DNA from: Chitinophagaceae bacterium IBVUCB1
Lineage (GTDB): Bacteria; Bacteroidota; Bacteroidia; Chitinophagales; Chitinophagaceae
DNA: 64,000 bases
Assembly: GCA_002127285.1 (NCBI GenBank)
Contig: NFUW01000002.1
Location: forward strand, 1,078,744-1,142,743
Direction: 5' to 3'
Shown here: one piece after another, positions 15,243 through 24,406 of the stretch
Layout: every line of letters begins with the position of its first letter
Position numbering within the stretch: the first letter of the stretch is position 1
Made by a program: the position numbers and the translations under genes
The notes under the pieces: generated by a model
Database searches by the model: none
What the model was told of the DNA's origin: nothing
What the model saw: the letters and a program-made list of their open reading frames with translations, nothing else

Positions 15243-16463
15243 ATGAATTTGCATGAATACCAAGCCAAAGAATTATTGAAGCGTTACAACGTGCCTACGC
15301 AACATGGTATAGCCGTAGAAAACGTAGATGATGCCGTAAAAGCATACAAACAAATAGCCGCCGAATCGGGTACAAAATTTGCCGTAGTAAAGGCGCAGAT
15401 ACATGCTGGCGGCCGTGGCAAGGGTACTATGAAAGAAGTGCCCGAGCAAAACGGTGTAAAAGTAATAAAGAGTGCCGAAGATGTAGAAACCGTTGCTAAA
15501 AACATACTGGGCAATACACTGGTAACTATACAAACAGGCGCTGCTGGCAAAAAAGTGAGCAAGATACTGATAGCGCAGGATATGTATTACGATGGCCCCA
15601 GCGAGCGCAAGGAGTTTTACCTGTCTATACTGCTGGACCGTGCCAAGAAGCAAAACGTTATCATGTACAGCACCGAGGGTGGTATGGATATAGAAGAAGT
15701 AGCACACCACACACCCGAAAAAATATTTAAAGAATGGGTAGCCCCCAATATGGCATTGCAGGGTTTTCAGGCTCGTAAAATAGCCTTTAATCTGGGGCTT
15801 AGCGGAGAGGCGCAAAAGAATATGGTGAAGTTTGTAACCAACCTCTACAACGCTTATGTAGGCTTGGATTGTGCCATGCTGGAAATCAACCCGCTGTTCA
15901 AGTCGGCAGACGATAAGATATTTGCGGTAGATTGTAAAATGAGCCTTGACGACAACGCCCTGATGCGCCATGCCGATATAGCCGACATGCGCGATAAGAG
16001 CGAAGAAGACCCTACCGAAGTAGAGGCTGGCGAGCACAACCTGAACTATGTGAAGCTGGATGGCAACGTAGGCTGTATGGTAAACGGTGCAGGCCTTGCT
16101 ATGGCTACTATGGATATGATAAAGCTGGCTGGCGGCGAACCTGCCAACTTTCTGGACGTAGGCGGTAGTGCCAATGCACAAACCGTAGAGGCTGGCTTCC
16201 GCATCATCATGAAAGACCCGAATGTAAAAGCCATACTCATCAATATCTTCGGCGGCATTGTTCGTTGCGACAGGGTGGCTGCGGGTGTTATAGAAGCATA
16301 CAAAAACCTGGGCAATATCAATATACCCATCATCGTGCGCCTGCAAGGTACCAATGCCGAGGTGGCAAAAGAATTGATAGAAAACAGCGGGCTGAAGGTA
16401 CAATCTGCCATCTTGCTGAGCGAGGCGGCTGCACTGGTACAAAATGCAGTTAGTGCCAACTAA
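15243..16463 (+). CDS. sucC: Succinate-CoA ligase (ADP-forming), beta subunit
   Basis: 406 residues. The enzyme interconverts succinyl-CoA and succinate with ATP formation in the TCA cycle; the beta subunit carries the ATP-grasp domain. The start at MNLHEYQAKELLKRYNVPTQ is the conserved family N-terminus; the 18 codons upstream contain the promoter and are not coding. GGRGKGT (ATP-grasp), MLEINPLF, and GGIVRCDRVAAGVIEAY (the phosphohistidine-loop contact) are all present. The alpha subunit sucD is not in this window, so the two genes are unlinked here. A terminator follows. Confidence 0.96.
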   Translation: MNLHEYQAKELLKRYNVPTQHGIAVENVDDAVKAYKQIAAESGTKFAVVKAQIHAGGRGKGTMKEVPEQNGVKVIKSAEDVETVAKNILGNTLVTIQTGAAGKKVSKILIAQDMYYDGPSERKEFYLSILLDRAKKQNVIMYSTEGGMDIEEVAHHTPEKIFKEWVAPNMALQGFQARKIAFNLGLSGEAQKNMVKFVTNLYNAYVGLDCAMLEINPLFKSADDKIFAVDCKMSLDDNALMRHADIADMRDKSEEDPTEVEAGEHNLNYVKLDGNVGCMVNGAGLAMATMDMIKLAGGEPANFLDVGGSANAQTVEAGFRIIMKDPNVKAILINIFGGIVRCDRVAAGVIEAYKNLGNINIPIIVRLQGTNAEVAKELIENSGLKVQSAILLSEAAALVQNAVSAN

Positions 16464-16493
16464 TAATAGATTTTAATTGATACCAAATACAGA

Positions 16494-16527
16494 TAGCCAC
16501 TTTGTAAAAAAAGTGGCTATTTCTTTT
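16494..16527 (+). terminator. Rho-independent terminator of sucC
   Basis: Arms TAGCCACTTT and AAAGTGGCTA, followed by TTTCTTTT. Confidence 0.85.
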
Positions 16528-16712
16528 CCATCAATATCTACAGCCGCTACTGTCTTATTAATGTCATATTACACAGGGCATATAGCAGTGGGCAACTAAA
16601 CATTTTACAATTACGTTATACAAATGTGTGTAAGGCATAAACAATAATCAGTATCTTGCCGCGCCCCTTTTGCATACGTATATCAATACCATTAAAGGAA
16701 TTAAGGTTATCA

Positions 16713-18224
16713 ATGCTTAGAAGAATAACAACCGCCTGTGTACTGTCTTTGCTGTGCCACCAAGCCATAGCCCAACAGTTTATAGGTATGACACCGCTGA
16801 ACTATAGTGCGGCACATATGCTGCCCGTCAACCCCGCATGGGTAAACAATGCACGTACAGCCCCCGAGGTCAACCTGTTTGCAGGCAATGCACTGGCAGG
16901 TAATAATGCTTATTTTGTCAATGCTTCTATTTTATCTACACTGAATGGCGGAGAGGCGAAAGAAGATAAAGACTATGGCAGATTAGATGGCAAACGCAAT
17001 GTAAAAGCATGGGCAAATGCCGATGTAATGGGGCCAGCCGCATCATTTACCTACAAAGGGCAGTATCAGTTTGGGGTGTACACACGCTTCAGGGCTGTTG
17101 TGAGTGGGGGTAATGTGAGTAAGCCAAACTTTGATATTGTATCTAACGACAAGCACCCGCAGTTTTTCAACCATACTTTATCATACGACAATGTAGGTGC
17201 CGTAGCACATGCCTTTGGCGAGGTGGGTATATCTGTTGGTAAAATGCTTCGAGATGATGACTATATAAAAGTAGGTGTAGGTGCAAACATAAAATACCTG
17301 ATAGGCTATGCAGCCATCAACGCATATACCAACTCCGTTTCTTACCAACGCCTTAGCGATTCACTGATATTTGCCAACGGCGATGCTACATTGCTATACA
17401 CCTACAATACATCACCAGGTAGTATAGACCCTGCTACCAGAGCAGGACGCGGTGGCTTGGGTTTAGACATCGGTTTTTTCTATGAATATTATGGCAATGT
17501 AGACCCCAACGTGAAAATACCCTATAAATTCAGCATAGCAGCTTCTATTACAGATATAGGCAGCGTAGGCTATGTGGGCGATGCAGGTAGCGGCACGTAT
17601 AATGTTACAGGCTACAAAGCCCCCATCAATACGGTAGAATTGCAGGATAACGACAACAATGAATTTTACAATTACCTGGGCAGGCTTAGCAATATCGGTT
17701 ACATACGCCAAACAGAAGCAGCTGAAAAATTCAGGATTGGTTTGCCTACCGCTTTCAGGTTAAATACTGATTGGAATTTGGGTTCTAAAATTTATGTATC
17801 TGTCAACACACTGGTGAACCTGCGTGGCCATAACGGCGAAGTTTTCAACCCCGGCTATGCCAGCTACCTGAACATAACACCGCGTATAGACCTGAAAGCT
17901 TTTAAAATAGGCTTACCAATAACAATGGTAAAATACCGCACCATGAATTTGGGAGCTGTATTGTACATGGGGCCACTGTTTGTAGGGTCTTCCAGTATAT
18001 TAACAGCTGCATCGGGGCAAAATGTGCAGAACTTTGACGTGTATGCTGGCTTGGGTTGGAAGTTTTTTAAATCGAACAAAATACGCGAACGTGCCTATGA
18101 TAATGGTACCAACCCCGAAGGTATCAGACGCTTCATTCCTCGCTTTTTGCGTGGCAGTGGTAAGGGTGTAGATTGCCCTCCGCAAAGATTCAGAAATAAC
18201 GAGTATAAAAGTTATTATAAATAA
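16713..18224 (+). CDS. DUF5723 family outer-membrane protein
   Basis: 503 residues from the ATG at 16713, which begins a signal peptide (MLRRITTACVLSLLCHQAIA, cut before QQF). The mature N-terminus (MTPLNYSAAHMLPVNPAWVN) and the strand-rich body with glycine and aromatic alternation fit DUF5723, a Bacteroidota outer-membrane beta-barrel family related in style to FadL/PorV-like proteins. It probably resides in the outer membrane; the cargo or role is unknown. The frame is open 19 codons upstream but lacks a signal peptide there, so the internal start was chosen. A terminator follows directly. Confidence 0.8.
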   Translation: MLRRITTACVLSLLCHQAIAQQFIGMTPLNYSAAHMLPVNPAWVNNARTAPEVNLFAGNALAGNNAYFVNASILSTLNGGEAKEDKDYGRLDGKRNVKAWANADVMGPAASFTYKGQYQFGVYTRFRAVVSGGNVSKPNFDIVSNDKHPQFFNHTLSYDNVGAVAHAFGEVGISVGKMLRDDDYIKVGVGANIKYLIGYAAINAYTNSVSYQRLSDSLIFANGDATLLYTYNTSPGSIDPATRAGRGGLGLDIGFFYEYYGNVDPNVKIPYKFSIAASITDIGSVGYVGDAGSGTYNVTGYKAPINTVELQDNDNNEFYNYLGRLSNIGYIRQTEAAEKFRIGLPTAFRLNTDWNLGSKIYVSVNTLVNLRGHNGEVFNPGYASYLNITPRIDLKAFKIGLPITMVKYRTMNLGAVLYMGPLFVGSSSILTAASGQNVQNFDVYAGLGWKFFKSNKIRERAYDNGTNPEGIRRFIPRFLRGSGKGVDCPPQRFRNNEYKSYYK

Positions 18225-18225
18225 C

Positions 18226-18255
18226 AAACGCCCCATTCAGGGGCGTTTATATTTA
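18226..18255 (+). terminator. Rho-independent terminator of the DUF5723 gene
   Basis: Arms AAACGCCCC and GGGGCGTTT with a 5-base loop, followed by ATATTT. Confidence 0.85.
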
Positions 18256-18268
18256 AGATGTAATTGTA

Positions 18269-18859
18269 TTATTTCTTAAATGGTTTAGATTCCAGATAGA
18301 ATACTAAATCTTTGAACGTAACAACGTCATTGGGGTTTGGTGGTGGCAATATCGGTGCAGTATTTTTGATACTGCCGAAAAACTTACCACGCATCGTGTT
18401 GTTTTCCTGCGATGCGATGTACACCGTAAAGTCGTTTGGCTGTATGGGGCTGTTAGTATATTTTTTATGTACTTTCCTAACCGTATCGAAAACAGAATAT
18501 GTGAAAGTGTAAGCTAATGGCAGGTTTGCATCTTTTTTGCCCTTAACAACACTGTCCAGTACAAACATCTCGATGCTTCTCCAGTACACAGTATCATTCA
18601 TTACCCAAGCGTAAATCCTTCTTACACCATTGGTATCAACTGTATAATATGCAGGTGAGAAAATAAGTTCGCCGCCATTAACAAGCCCTTTCATAGTGCC
18701 TATGTACACTATCGGGCCTTTACCTGTAGTATCGCCTAATGGGTTTAGTACGCCTTGCAGGTCTGTATTAGGGTTGGCATCGTATGCACCATTGTTGCAA
18801 GATGCCAGTGTAGCAGCCAAGCCAAGCGTTAACAGAGAACCTATAAAAAGTCTTTTCAT
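18269..18859 (-). CDS. Hypothetical lipoprotein
   Basis: 196 residues with a lipoprotein signal (MKRLFIGSLLTLGLAATLASC, lipobox LASC). The mature part is beta-rich (IGTMKGLVNGGELIFSPAYY, YAWVMNDTVYWRSIEMFVLD, YTVFDTVRKVHKKY-like strands) with no family I recognise. It lies between aspS and the DUF5723 gene, with 74 bases to the aspS stop, and may be read through from aspS. Confidence 0.72.
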   Translation of the reverse strand: MKRLFIGSLLTLGLAATLASCNNGAYDANPNTDLQGVLNPLGDTTGKGPIVYIGTMKGLVNGGELIFSPAYYTVDTNGVRRIYAWVMNDTVYWRSIEMFVLDSVVKGKKDANLPLAYTFTYSVFDTVRKVHKKYTNSPIQPNDFTVYIASQENNTMRGKFFGSIKNTAPILPPPNPNDVVTFKDLVFYLESKPFKK

Positions 18860-18933
18860 ACTGTATTATTACAAGGTATAAAGATAACAATCTGATTATA
18901 ATTTCAAAATAGCTGTTTTTCACAGCTTGTGGA

Positions 18934-20703
18934 CTATGCTTTGCGAGCCAGCCCCAGTTCGTCCAGTTGAGCCTTATCCACCCCGCTCGGTGCATCCAGC
19001 ATTACATCTCTGCCCGCGTTGTTTTTGGGGAAGGCTATGAAATCTCTGATGCTTTCCTGCCCGCCCAGCAGGGCACACAACCTATCGAACCCGAAAGCGA
19101 TACCCCCGTGTGGCGGTGCGCCATATTCAAATGCCCCCAACAAAAAGCCGAATTTTTCATGCGCTTCTTCCTTATCCATACCCAATGCGGCAAACATCTT
19201 TTCCTGCAAGTCTTTTTGGTATATGCGTATAGAACCGCCACCTATCTCAGTACCATTCAGCACTATATCGTAGGCATTGGCTTTTATCTCTCCAAAGCGC
19301 GCAGGGTTGTTCATCAGCTCTATTTGCTCGGGCTTGGGCGATGTGAAGGGGTGATGCCTTGCTACCCAGCGGTTGTCTTCCTCTGCATATTCAAACAGGG
19401 GGAAGTCTATAACCCACAATGGCTTATAATCATCCGGATTGCGCAGCCCCAGCCTGTTGCCCATTTCAAGGCGCAGTTCGCTCATGGCTTTGCGGGTGCG
19501 GCTTTCGTTACCTGCCAGTATCAGTATCAGGTCGCCTGCATTGGCACCACAATATGCAGCCAGTTCTTTCAGTTTGTCTTCTGTGAAGAATTTATCTACA
19601 CTGCTCTTGTATGTTCCATCCGCATTGCATTTCACATTCACCACACCGCTCATGCCTATCTGCGGGCGTTTCACCCATTCTGTCAGTTCATCAAGCTGCT
19701 TGCGGGTATATTCGCTTGCGTTGGGTACTGCAATAGCCAATATGGTTTCGGCATCGTTGAATACTTTGAAATCAACAGCCCCAAGTACCTCTGCATATAT
19801 TTTGCTTTCCGCTTTCAGGTTTTGGATTTTCATGCCGAAGCGTATATCAGGCTTATCGTTGCCGTAGTGCCACATGGCATCGTCCCACGTCATGCGCGGA
19901 AAGCTGTAATCTATATCTACGCCCTTTACATCTCTGAATACATGCTTGAACAAACCCTCAAACGTGTTCAGTATATCTTCCTGTTCTACAAAGCTCATTT
20001 CGCAGTCCACCTGCGTAAACTCGGGCTGCCTGTCTGCACGTAAGTCCTCATCGCGAAAACATTTTACGATTTGGTAATATCTGTCGTACCCACTTACCAT
20101 CAGCAGTTGCTTAAAGGTTTGAGGGCTTTGTGGCAGTGCGTAAAACTGTCCCTCGTTCATACGGCTGGGCACTATAAAATCGCGCGCACCTTCAGGGGTA
20201 CTCTTTATCAGGAAGGGTGTTTCAATATCCCAAAAGCCCATGCTATCAAGGTAGTTGCGCACACTGCGGTTTACTTTGTAGCGTAGTTCCAGATTACGCC
20301 TCAGCGTTGGGCGGCGCAAGTCCAGATAACGGTATTTCATGCGTAGCTCATCACCGCCATCCGTTTCTTCTTCTATGGTAAAGGGTGGTGTATTGGCACC
20401 ATTCATGATGGCAAAATCATTCACTAATAATTCTATATCGCCCGTTGGCAGCTTAGGGTTTTTATTACTCCTCTCTGCTACCGTACCCTTTACCTGCAAC
20501 ACGAATTCCCGCCCTATGGGTGTTTCGTCCAAACGGGGGTTGAGTGCTTCGTTAAAGAGCAACTGGGTAATGCCATAACGATCGCGCAGGTCAACAAACG
20601 TAATACTGCCAAATTTCCGTACAGTTTGCACCCAACCCGCAAGGGTTACTTCATTGCCTGCCTGTTCCAACCTTAGCTCTCCGCAAGTATGACTACGATA
20701 CAT
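18934..20703 (-). CDS. aspS: Aspartyl-tRNA synthetase
   Basis: 589 residues, bacterial type. It charges tRNA-Asp with aspartate. The N-terminal OB-fold anticodon domain is evident ([33 protein letters not shown]). The class II core has motif 2 ([20 protein letters not shown]), the bacterial GAD insertion in the middle, and motif 3 ([16 protein letters not shown]). The AspRS-specific [11 protein letters not shown] is present. The ATG at 20703 gives the conserved [10 protein letters not shown] start. Whether it is discriminating or non-discriminating cannot be read by eye. Confidence 0.97.
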   Translation of the reverse strand: MYRSHTCGELRLEQAGNEVTLAGWVQTVRKFGSITFVDLRDRYGITQLLFNEALNPRLDETPIGREFVLQVKGTVAERSNKNPKLPTGDIELLVNDFAIMNGANTPPFTIEEETDGGDELRMKYRYLDLRRPTLRRNLELRYKVNRSVRNYLDSMGFWDIETPFLIKSTPEGARDFIVPSRMNEGQFYALPQSPQTFKQLLMVSGYDRYYQIVKCFRDEDLRADRQPEFTQVDCEMSFVEQEDILNTFEGLFKHVFRDVKGVDIDYSFPRMTWDDAMWHYGNDKPDIRFGMKIQNLKAESKIYAEVLGAVDFKVFNDAETILAIAVPNASEYTRKQLDELTEWVKRPQIGMSGVVNVKCNADGTYKSSVDKFFTEDKLKELAAYCGANAGDLILILAGNESRTRKAMSELRLEMGNRLGLRNPDDYKPLWVIDFPLFEYAEEDNRWVARHHPFTSPKPEQIELMNNPARFGEIKANAYDIVLNGTEIGGGSIRIYQKDLQEKMFAALGMDKEEAHEKFGFLLGAFEYGAPPHGGIAFGFDRLCALLGGQESIRDFIAFPKNNAGRDVMLDAPSGVDKAQLDELGLARKA

Positions 20704-20792
20704 ATATTAATAGTAAGTGTAAAGCATTAGATAATTAAGTGCTGCAAGATACGCTATATAGCGCAGTTTAGAAGACAATAGTATCAACTACA

Positions 20793-21965
20793 CTATCGCC
20801 TGCCCCTGAAGAGCAATAGACAAAGATAGGTAAGCACATAGGCAACAATACCTGCCGCTATACTTAGTACCGTGCCGCCCAAGAAGAAAGCCAAGCCCTC
20901 TTGCATAAAGCGTTGCAGGGTGAAATCTCTCCACGCTACTATCCATTCTTTATTGCCCATTATCCACTTGCCTGTTATCAGACTTGCCATCCATACAAAT
21001 GGTGTGAGGGGAAAAATGCTGATATTGGCTGCGATGATGAACAGGGCTTTATTGAGCCGCAGCAATATAGCAGCAGGTATGCCAATAGCCAACTGAAAAC
21101 CCCATACGGGTACTATACCCATAAACACACCAAATGCTACCGATGCTGCTTTGGTATGGTTGCTCTCTTGCGGGTGTACGAATATGGTTTTCCAGATGGT
21201 TTTGATGCCTTCTTTTTTGAGTAATAGCCTGAAGAAATCTCTCGGCTTAATCCATAGCAGGGCTATCAGTACCAATACTGTATTCAGTATGCTGATGCGT
21301 GTGAAATCTTTGAACGGGCGAAAATGCGATACCCGTTCCTCGGGCTTGGGGTAATACACCGATATGGGTATGTAGGTAGCAGGCACCCCACCCCAAGAGG
21401 CACGAACTATCACTTCTATTTCAAACTCGTATTTGCGGGTAAAATATGTTTTGTGTGCCAGTTGCCGTACAGGGTACAAACGATAACCGCTTTGCGTATC
21501 GGGCAGCTTAGTGCCCGTATTTACCCAAAACCAGAAATTGCTGAACTTATTGCCAAAGCTGCTTTTCAGTTGTACGTTCTCCTGATTCAGGTTGCGTGCG
21601 CCGATGATGAGGGCATCGGGCTGCGTGGTGATGGCATCTAAGAACAGAGGCAGGTCGCTGGCGTAGTGCTGCCCGTCGCTATCCATGGTTATGGCATAAC
21701 GATAGCCAAGCTCTGCAGCTTTTTTTATACCTGTACGCAGTGCTATACCCTTGCCCCTATTGGGCGTGTAATTAACGGCATGTATCTGCGGAAACTGTTG
21801 CAGTATATCGGCAGTGTTATCTGTACTGCCATCGTTTACTACTATCAGGTCGTCTGTATATTCCAATACCTTGTGCAATACATCGGCAAGCGTACCCGCA
21901 TTATTGTATGTGGGTATCAGTACGCAGGCATTCAGTTCTTTAAACCTTGTTCGGGTATCAGACAT
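20793..21965 (-). CDS. GT2 glycosyltransferase fused to DUF2062
   Basis: 390 residues. Residues 1-230 are a family 2 glycosyltransferase of the dolichyl-phosphate-mannose-synthase type: CVLIPTYNNAGTLADVL, IVVNDGSTDNT, GKGIALRTGIKKA and the metal-binding MDSDGQH. Residues about 265-385 are a DUF2062 membrane domain (ASVAFGVFMGIVPVWGFQLA, IAANISIFPLTPFVWMA), with hydrophobic helices. The fusion suggests an enzyme that uses a polyprenyl-phosphate acceptor at the inner membrane and may feed GT-C enzymes such as the one at 4014. The substrate is not known. Confidence 0.85.
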   Translation of the reverse strand: MSDTRTRFKELNACVLIPTYNNAGTLADVLHKVLEYTDDLIVVNDGSTDNTADILQQFPQIHAVNYTPNRGKGIALRTGIKKAAELGYRYAITMDSDGQHYASDLPLFLDAITTQPDALIIGARNLNQENVQLKSSFGNKFSNFWFWVNTGTKLPDTQSGYRLYPVRQLAHKTYFTRKYEFEIEVIVRASWGGVPATYIPISVYYPKPEERVSHFRPFKDFTRISILNTVLVLIALLWIKPRDFFRLLLKKEGIKTIWKTIFVHPQESNHTKAASVAFGVFMGIVPVWGFQLAIGIPAAILLRLNKALFIIAANISIFPLTPFVWMASLITGKWIMGNKEWIVAWRDFTLQRFMQEGLAFFLGGTVLSIAAGIVAYVLTYLCLLLFRGRR

Positions 21966-22023
21966 TTACTGGGAGAGTAGTGGGCAAAGATAATATTGTA
22001 TAGCGATGTTGATTAGCCAAATG

Positions 22024-23703
22024 TTATTGTTGCAATTTAACATTCAACTCCACTGCTTCTTTTATCTTTTCCAATATGGCTTTGCGCTCACCTTTCGTAG
22101 CTATTTCAAGGGTTAGGGCTTTGTTGTAATAATTAATAGCAGCCGCATACCATTCGCGCTGCATACAGTAATCGCCGGCTATGCGGTAAGCATCATAATA
22201 CAATGGGTTGCTACGCACTGTTGCGGCTGTATCTACGAGCTTGCCTTGCAGTAGTGCCATCTTATTAGCCCTGAAAACAAGGAAATCTTTGTACTGCCTT
22301 GTGTATATAAAACTATCGGCAGGTATATTCAGTATGTTTTGGGCTATCGGGCTATCTTTTACCGGTCTTGTGGCAAATACTTTGCGCATATCGTAGCACA
22401 CATATACGCCCAACTGCCAAGGCGCAGTGCTTACCCACATACGCAGGCTATCGGGCTGAAAGATAACGGAGTGGTGTGCTATCAGTTGGTTTACTGCTTT
22501 TTCATTGCCCTCGCCAATATCTGTATTGCCAATCCCCTTTCTGTCTCGCAATATGTTTGCCATTTTTTGTGGTGTCAGCGGATAGTTGCTTGCCATCAGT
22601 TCTTGCAGGCGTTGGTAGCGATATACCGATGCACTGTTTGCCATTTGCTCCCGGTTCAGTTTTTGGGTAGCAAATGTTTGGCTCTGGTAGTGGTTGGTGC
22701 ATTGTATATTATCGGTTGCAGGGTCGTACACGGCCAGTTCCTTAGGTGTTTTTTCTATAATGATGGTTTTATGGTCAGCTGCACTGCCTACCATAAAGCT
22801 CTCACTCACAAACATCTTGCGGCGTTTGGCTATCGCTATGGCTTCGTTGATGTTGGCGGCGTATTGCAATACTTCCCTTGCTACCAATGATACGGGCGTA
22901 GCGGTGTTTGCAGGAATATCAGACGCGGCAGCATTGATGGTAACCGTCAATCCTTTTTCGTTCATACCACTTACAACTCCCGTAAAACCGCCCCATGTAA
23001 CGAACATGAAACGATGCCCTTTTTCGGGTGCATAGAATGCCACCATTTTTTCTTCGGCAAACTTATCGCCCACCCAAAAGTCGAAGTTGCGGCCTATGAG
23101 CATAGAGCCATCTTGGGTTTTGCCGCCCCATGCACCAAAAGATGTACAGCCCACCAGCATCATGTTTTGCAGGGCGTGACCTACATCGTGTGCAGAATGA
23201 TAGTTGAGAATGCGCGCGTAATTAGTACCTATCCAATCAAAACTATCTGCCGCGGCGTGTGATATACCATATATCTCTTGCTGATATTCATTAATGATAT
23301 TGGCAGGCAAATCGCGGTTGATGACACCTACCATATACTTCAAAAACCTAAGGTAGCCATCGCTAGGTATCATTTGCTTTATCTGCTGTGTAAAAGCTAT
23401 TTCCTGATTAACGATTAGCTGCTGCGATAGCTTGCCATTCTTTACCCCCAATTCAAATGGCTTGCCCGATACATACATTTCGTAGAGTCCGTATTCGTTT
23501 TTGCGTATCCAGTTGTTGCCAATGGTTTGCAGGCTGCCGTCAGTATTATTTACTTGCAACGATAAAGCACTGCTATCTGCAATTTTGGGTGGCACTATAT
23601 TGTCTGACACACTATATACCCACACCCCGAATATGATGAGTACCAGTAATAATATACCAATAAATATAGCAAGGCACTTGAGCAGCCAGCGAAGTAAACG
23701 CAT
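22024..23703 (-). CDS. C45-type autoproteolytic acyltransferase/hydrolase, membrane-anchored
   Basis: 559 residues. One N-terminal membrane helix (about residues 9-31) places the rest in the periplasm. The core matches the Ntn-hydrolase C45 family (acyl-CoA:6-aminopenicillanate acyltransferase-like): VGCTSFGAWGGKTQDGSMLI then GRNFDFW, with Cys186 the expected N-terminal nucleophile after self-cleavage at Gly185-Cys186. VTWGGFTGVVSGMNEKGLTV follows. The C-terminal 80 residues look like a TPR-type helical pair. It starts 7 bases after the frameshifted toxin gene. The substrate is unknown; probably amide or peptide hydrolysis rather than penicillin synthesis. Confidence 0.8.
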   Translation of the reverse strand: MRLLRWLLKCLAIFIGILLLVLIIFGVWVYSVSDNIVPPKIADSSALSLQVNNTDGSLQTIGNNWIRKNEYGLYEMYVSGKPFELGVKNGKLSQQLIVNQEIAFTQQIKQMIPSDGYLRFLKYMVGVINRDLPANIINEYQQEIYGISHAAADSFDWIGTNYARILNYHSAHDVGHALQNMMLVGCTSFGAWGGKTQDGSMLIGRNFDFWVGDKFAEEKMVAFYAPEKGHRFMFVTWGGFTGVVSGMNEKGLTVTINAAASDIPANTATPVSLVAREVLQYAANINEAIAIAKRRKMFVSESFMVGSAADHKTIIIEKTPKELAVYDPATDNIQCTNHYQSQTFATQKLNREQMANSASVYRYQRLQELMASNYPLTPQKMANILRDRKGIGNTDIGEGNEKAVNQLIAHHSVIFQPDSLRMWVSTAPWQLGVYVCYDMRKVFATRPVKDSPIAQNILNIPADSFIYTRQYKDFLVFRANKMALLQGKLVDTAATVRSNPLYYDAYRIAGDYCMQREWYAAAINYYNKALTLEIATKGERKAILEKIKEAVELNVKLQQ

Positions 23704-23710
23704 GAATTAT

Positions 23711-24014
23711 TTACCTGTATTTTTTGTTAGGTTTCTTTTTTTGATGGTGAATGGATGAAACGAATATTCTTTTCTGTTCGGGTAATACTTTATATACAAT
23801 ATTATAAGGAAATCCATCAACAACTACTTCTCTATACTCTTTCCTTAACTTACGGCTATACAATTCGGGGTTAGCAATAATGTTATCCATTTTTTTTTCG
23901 GACAGCAGTTAGAAACTTAAACCCTAACCCTTCTTGTTTTTCTTCATACCACAAATAAGCATCCCTATATTCAGCCTTAGCTTCTTCATGAAGTATTACG
24001 GTGTAATCAATCAT
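23711..24014 (-). pseudogene. RelE/ParE-family toxin, frameshifted at A9
   Basis: The first 41 residues (MIDYTVILHEEAKAEYRDAY, then LWYEEKQEGLGFKFL) are a typical RelE/ParE toxin N-terminus. In a run of nine A (minus strand; 23890-23898) the frame shifts and a stop follows at 23883. With eight A the frame would continue as MDNIIANPELYSRKLRKEYR, then VVVDGFPYNIVYKVL and a stop at 23711, giving about 100 residues, normal for the family. The start codon overlaps the antitoxin stop as ATGA. Either a real mutation, a slippage site, or a sequencing error. Confidence 0.8.
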
Positions 24015-24259
24015 TTCCTATTCTTCAGCTTTTCCTTTGCATAAGCCATAGCTTCTTCTTCCACCTCATTAAGAGTATAACCTCTTACCTCTCCACGCTC
24101 ATACTCTTTTGTACGTCTGTCTATTTCTGCAAAGTATGCATCATCCTCTTCTTCAGCAGCTTCAAGCATAGCAATCACCATCCTCACCGTCCTTTCATCG
24201 GCATTGTCTATATGCGATTTTGCTTCTTCCCTTATGGCTTGTAATGCCGCGGCAGTCAT
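24011..24259 (-). CDS. Antitoxin of a RelE/ParE-type toxin-antitoxin pair
   Basis: 82 residues, almost all helical and strongly charged (DERTVRMVIAMLEAAEEEDD, EIDRRTKEYERGEVRGYTLN, EEEAMAYAKEKLKNRK). The tail EYERGEVRGYTLNEVEEEA resembles the addiction-module antitoxins that pair with RelE-like toxins. It is first in the operon and overlaps the toxin by ATGA. It would bind the toxin and probably repress its own promoter. If the toxin is dead, this is an orphan antitoxin. Confidence 0.75.
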   Translation of the reverse strand: MTAAALQAIREEAKSHIDNADERTVRMVIAMLEAAEEEDDAYFAEIDRRTKEYERGEVRGYTLNEVEEEAMAYAKEKLKNRK

Positions 24260-24406
24260 TGTTGTATTCTTTTTACCAAAGTTAGCACAAATCCATCATC
24301 CCCCTATTCCCTGACTTCCGTCATTTCTTTAGTCAGTAAATCGGACTATTTTTGGCAATAGTTGTAGTTTACTTACAACTTATTACTCACTACTTACGAC
24401 TATATT

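Noticed and set aside
15273-16442. A 389-codon open frame antisense to sucC
   Set aside because: It mirrors the strongly conserved sucC codons and its translation is Cys/His/Tyr-rich without any family; sucC explains the region.
18967-20043. A 358-codon open frame antisense to aspS
   Set aside because: It is a shadow of aspS; the translation has no domain and unusual composition.
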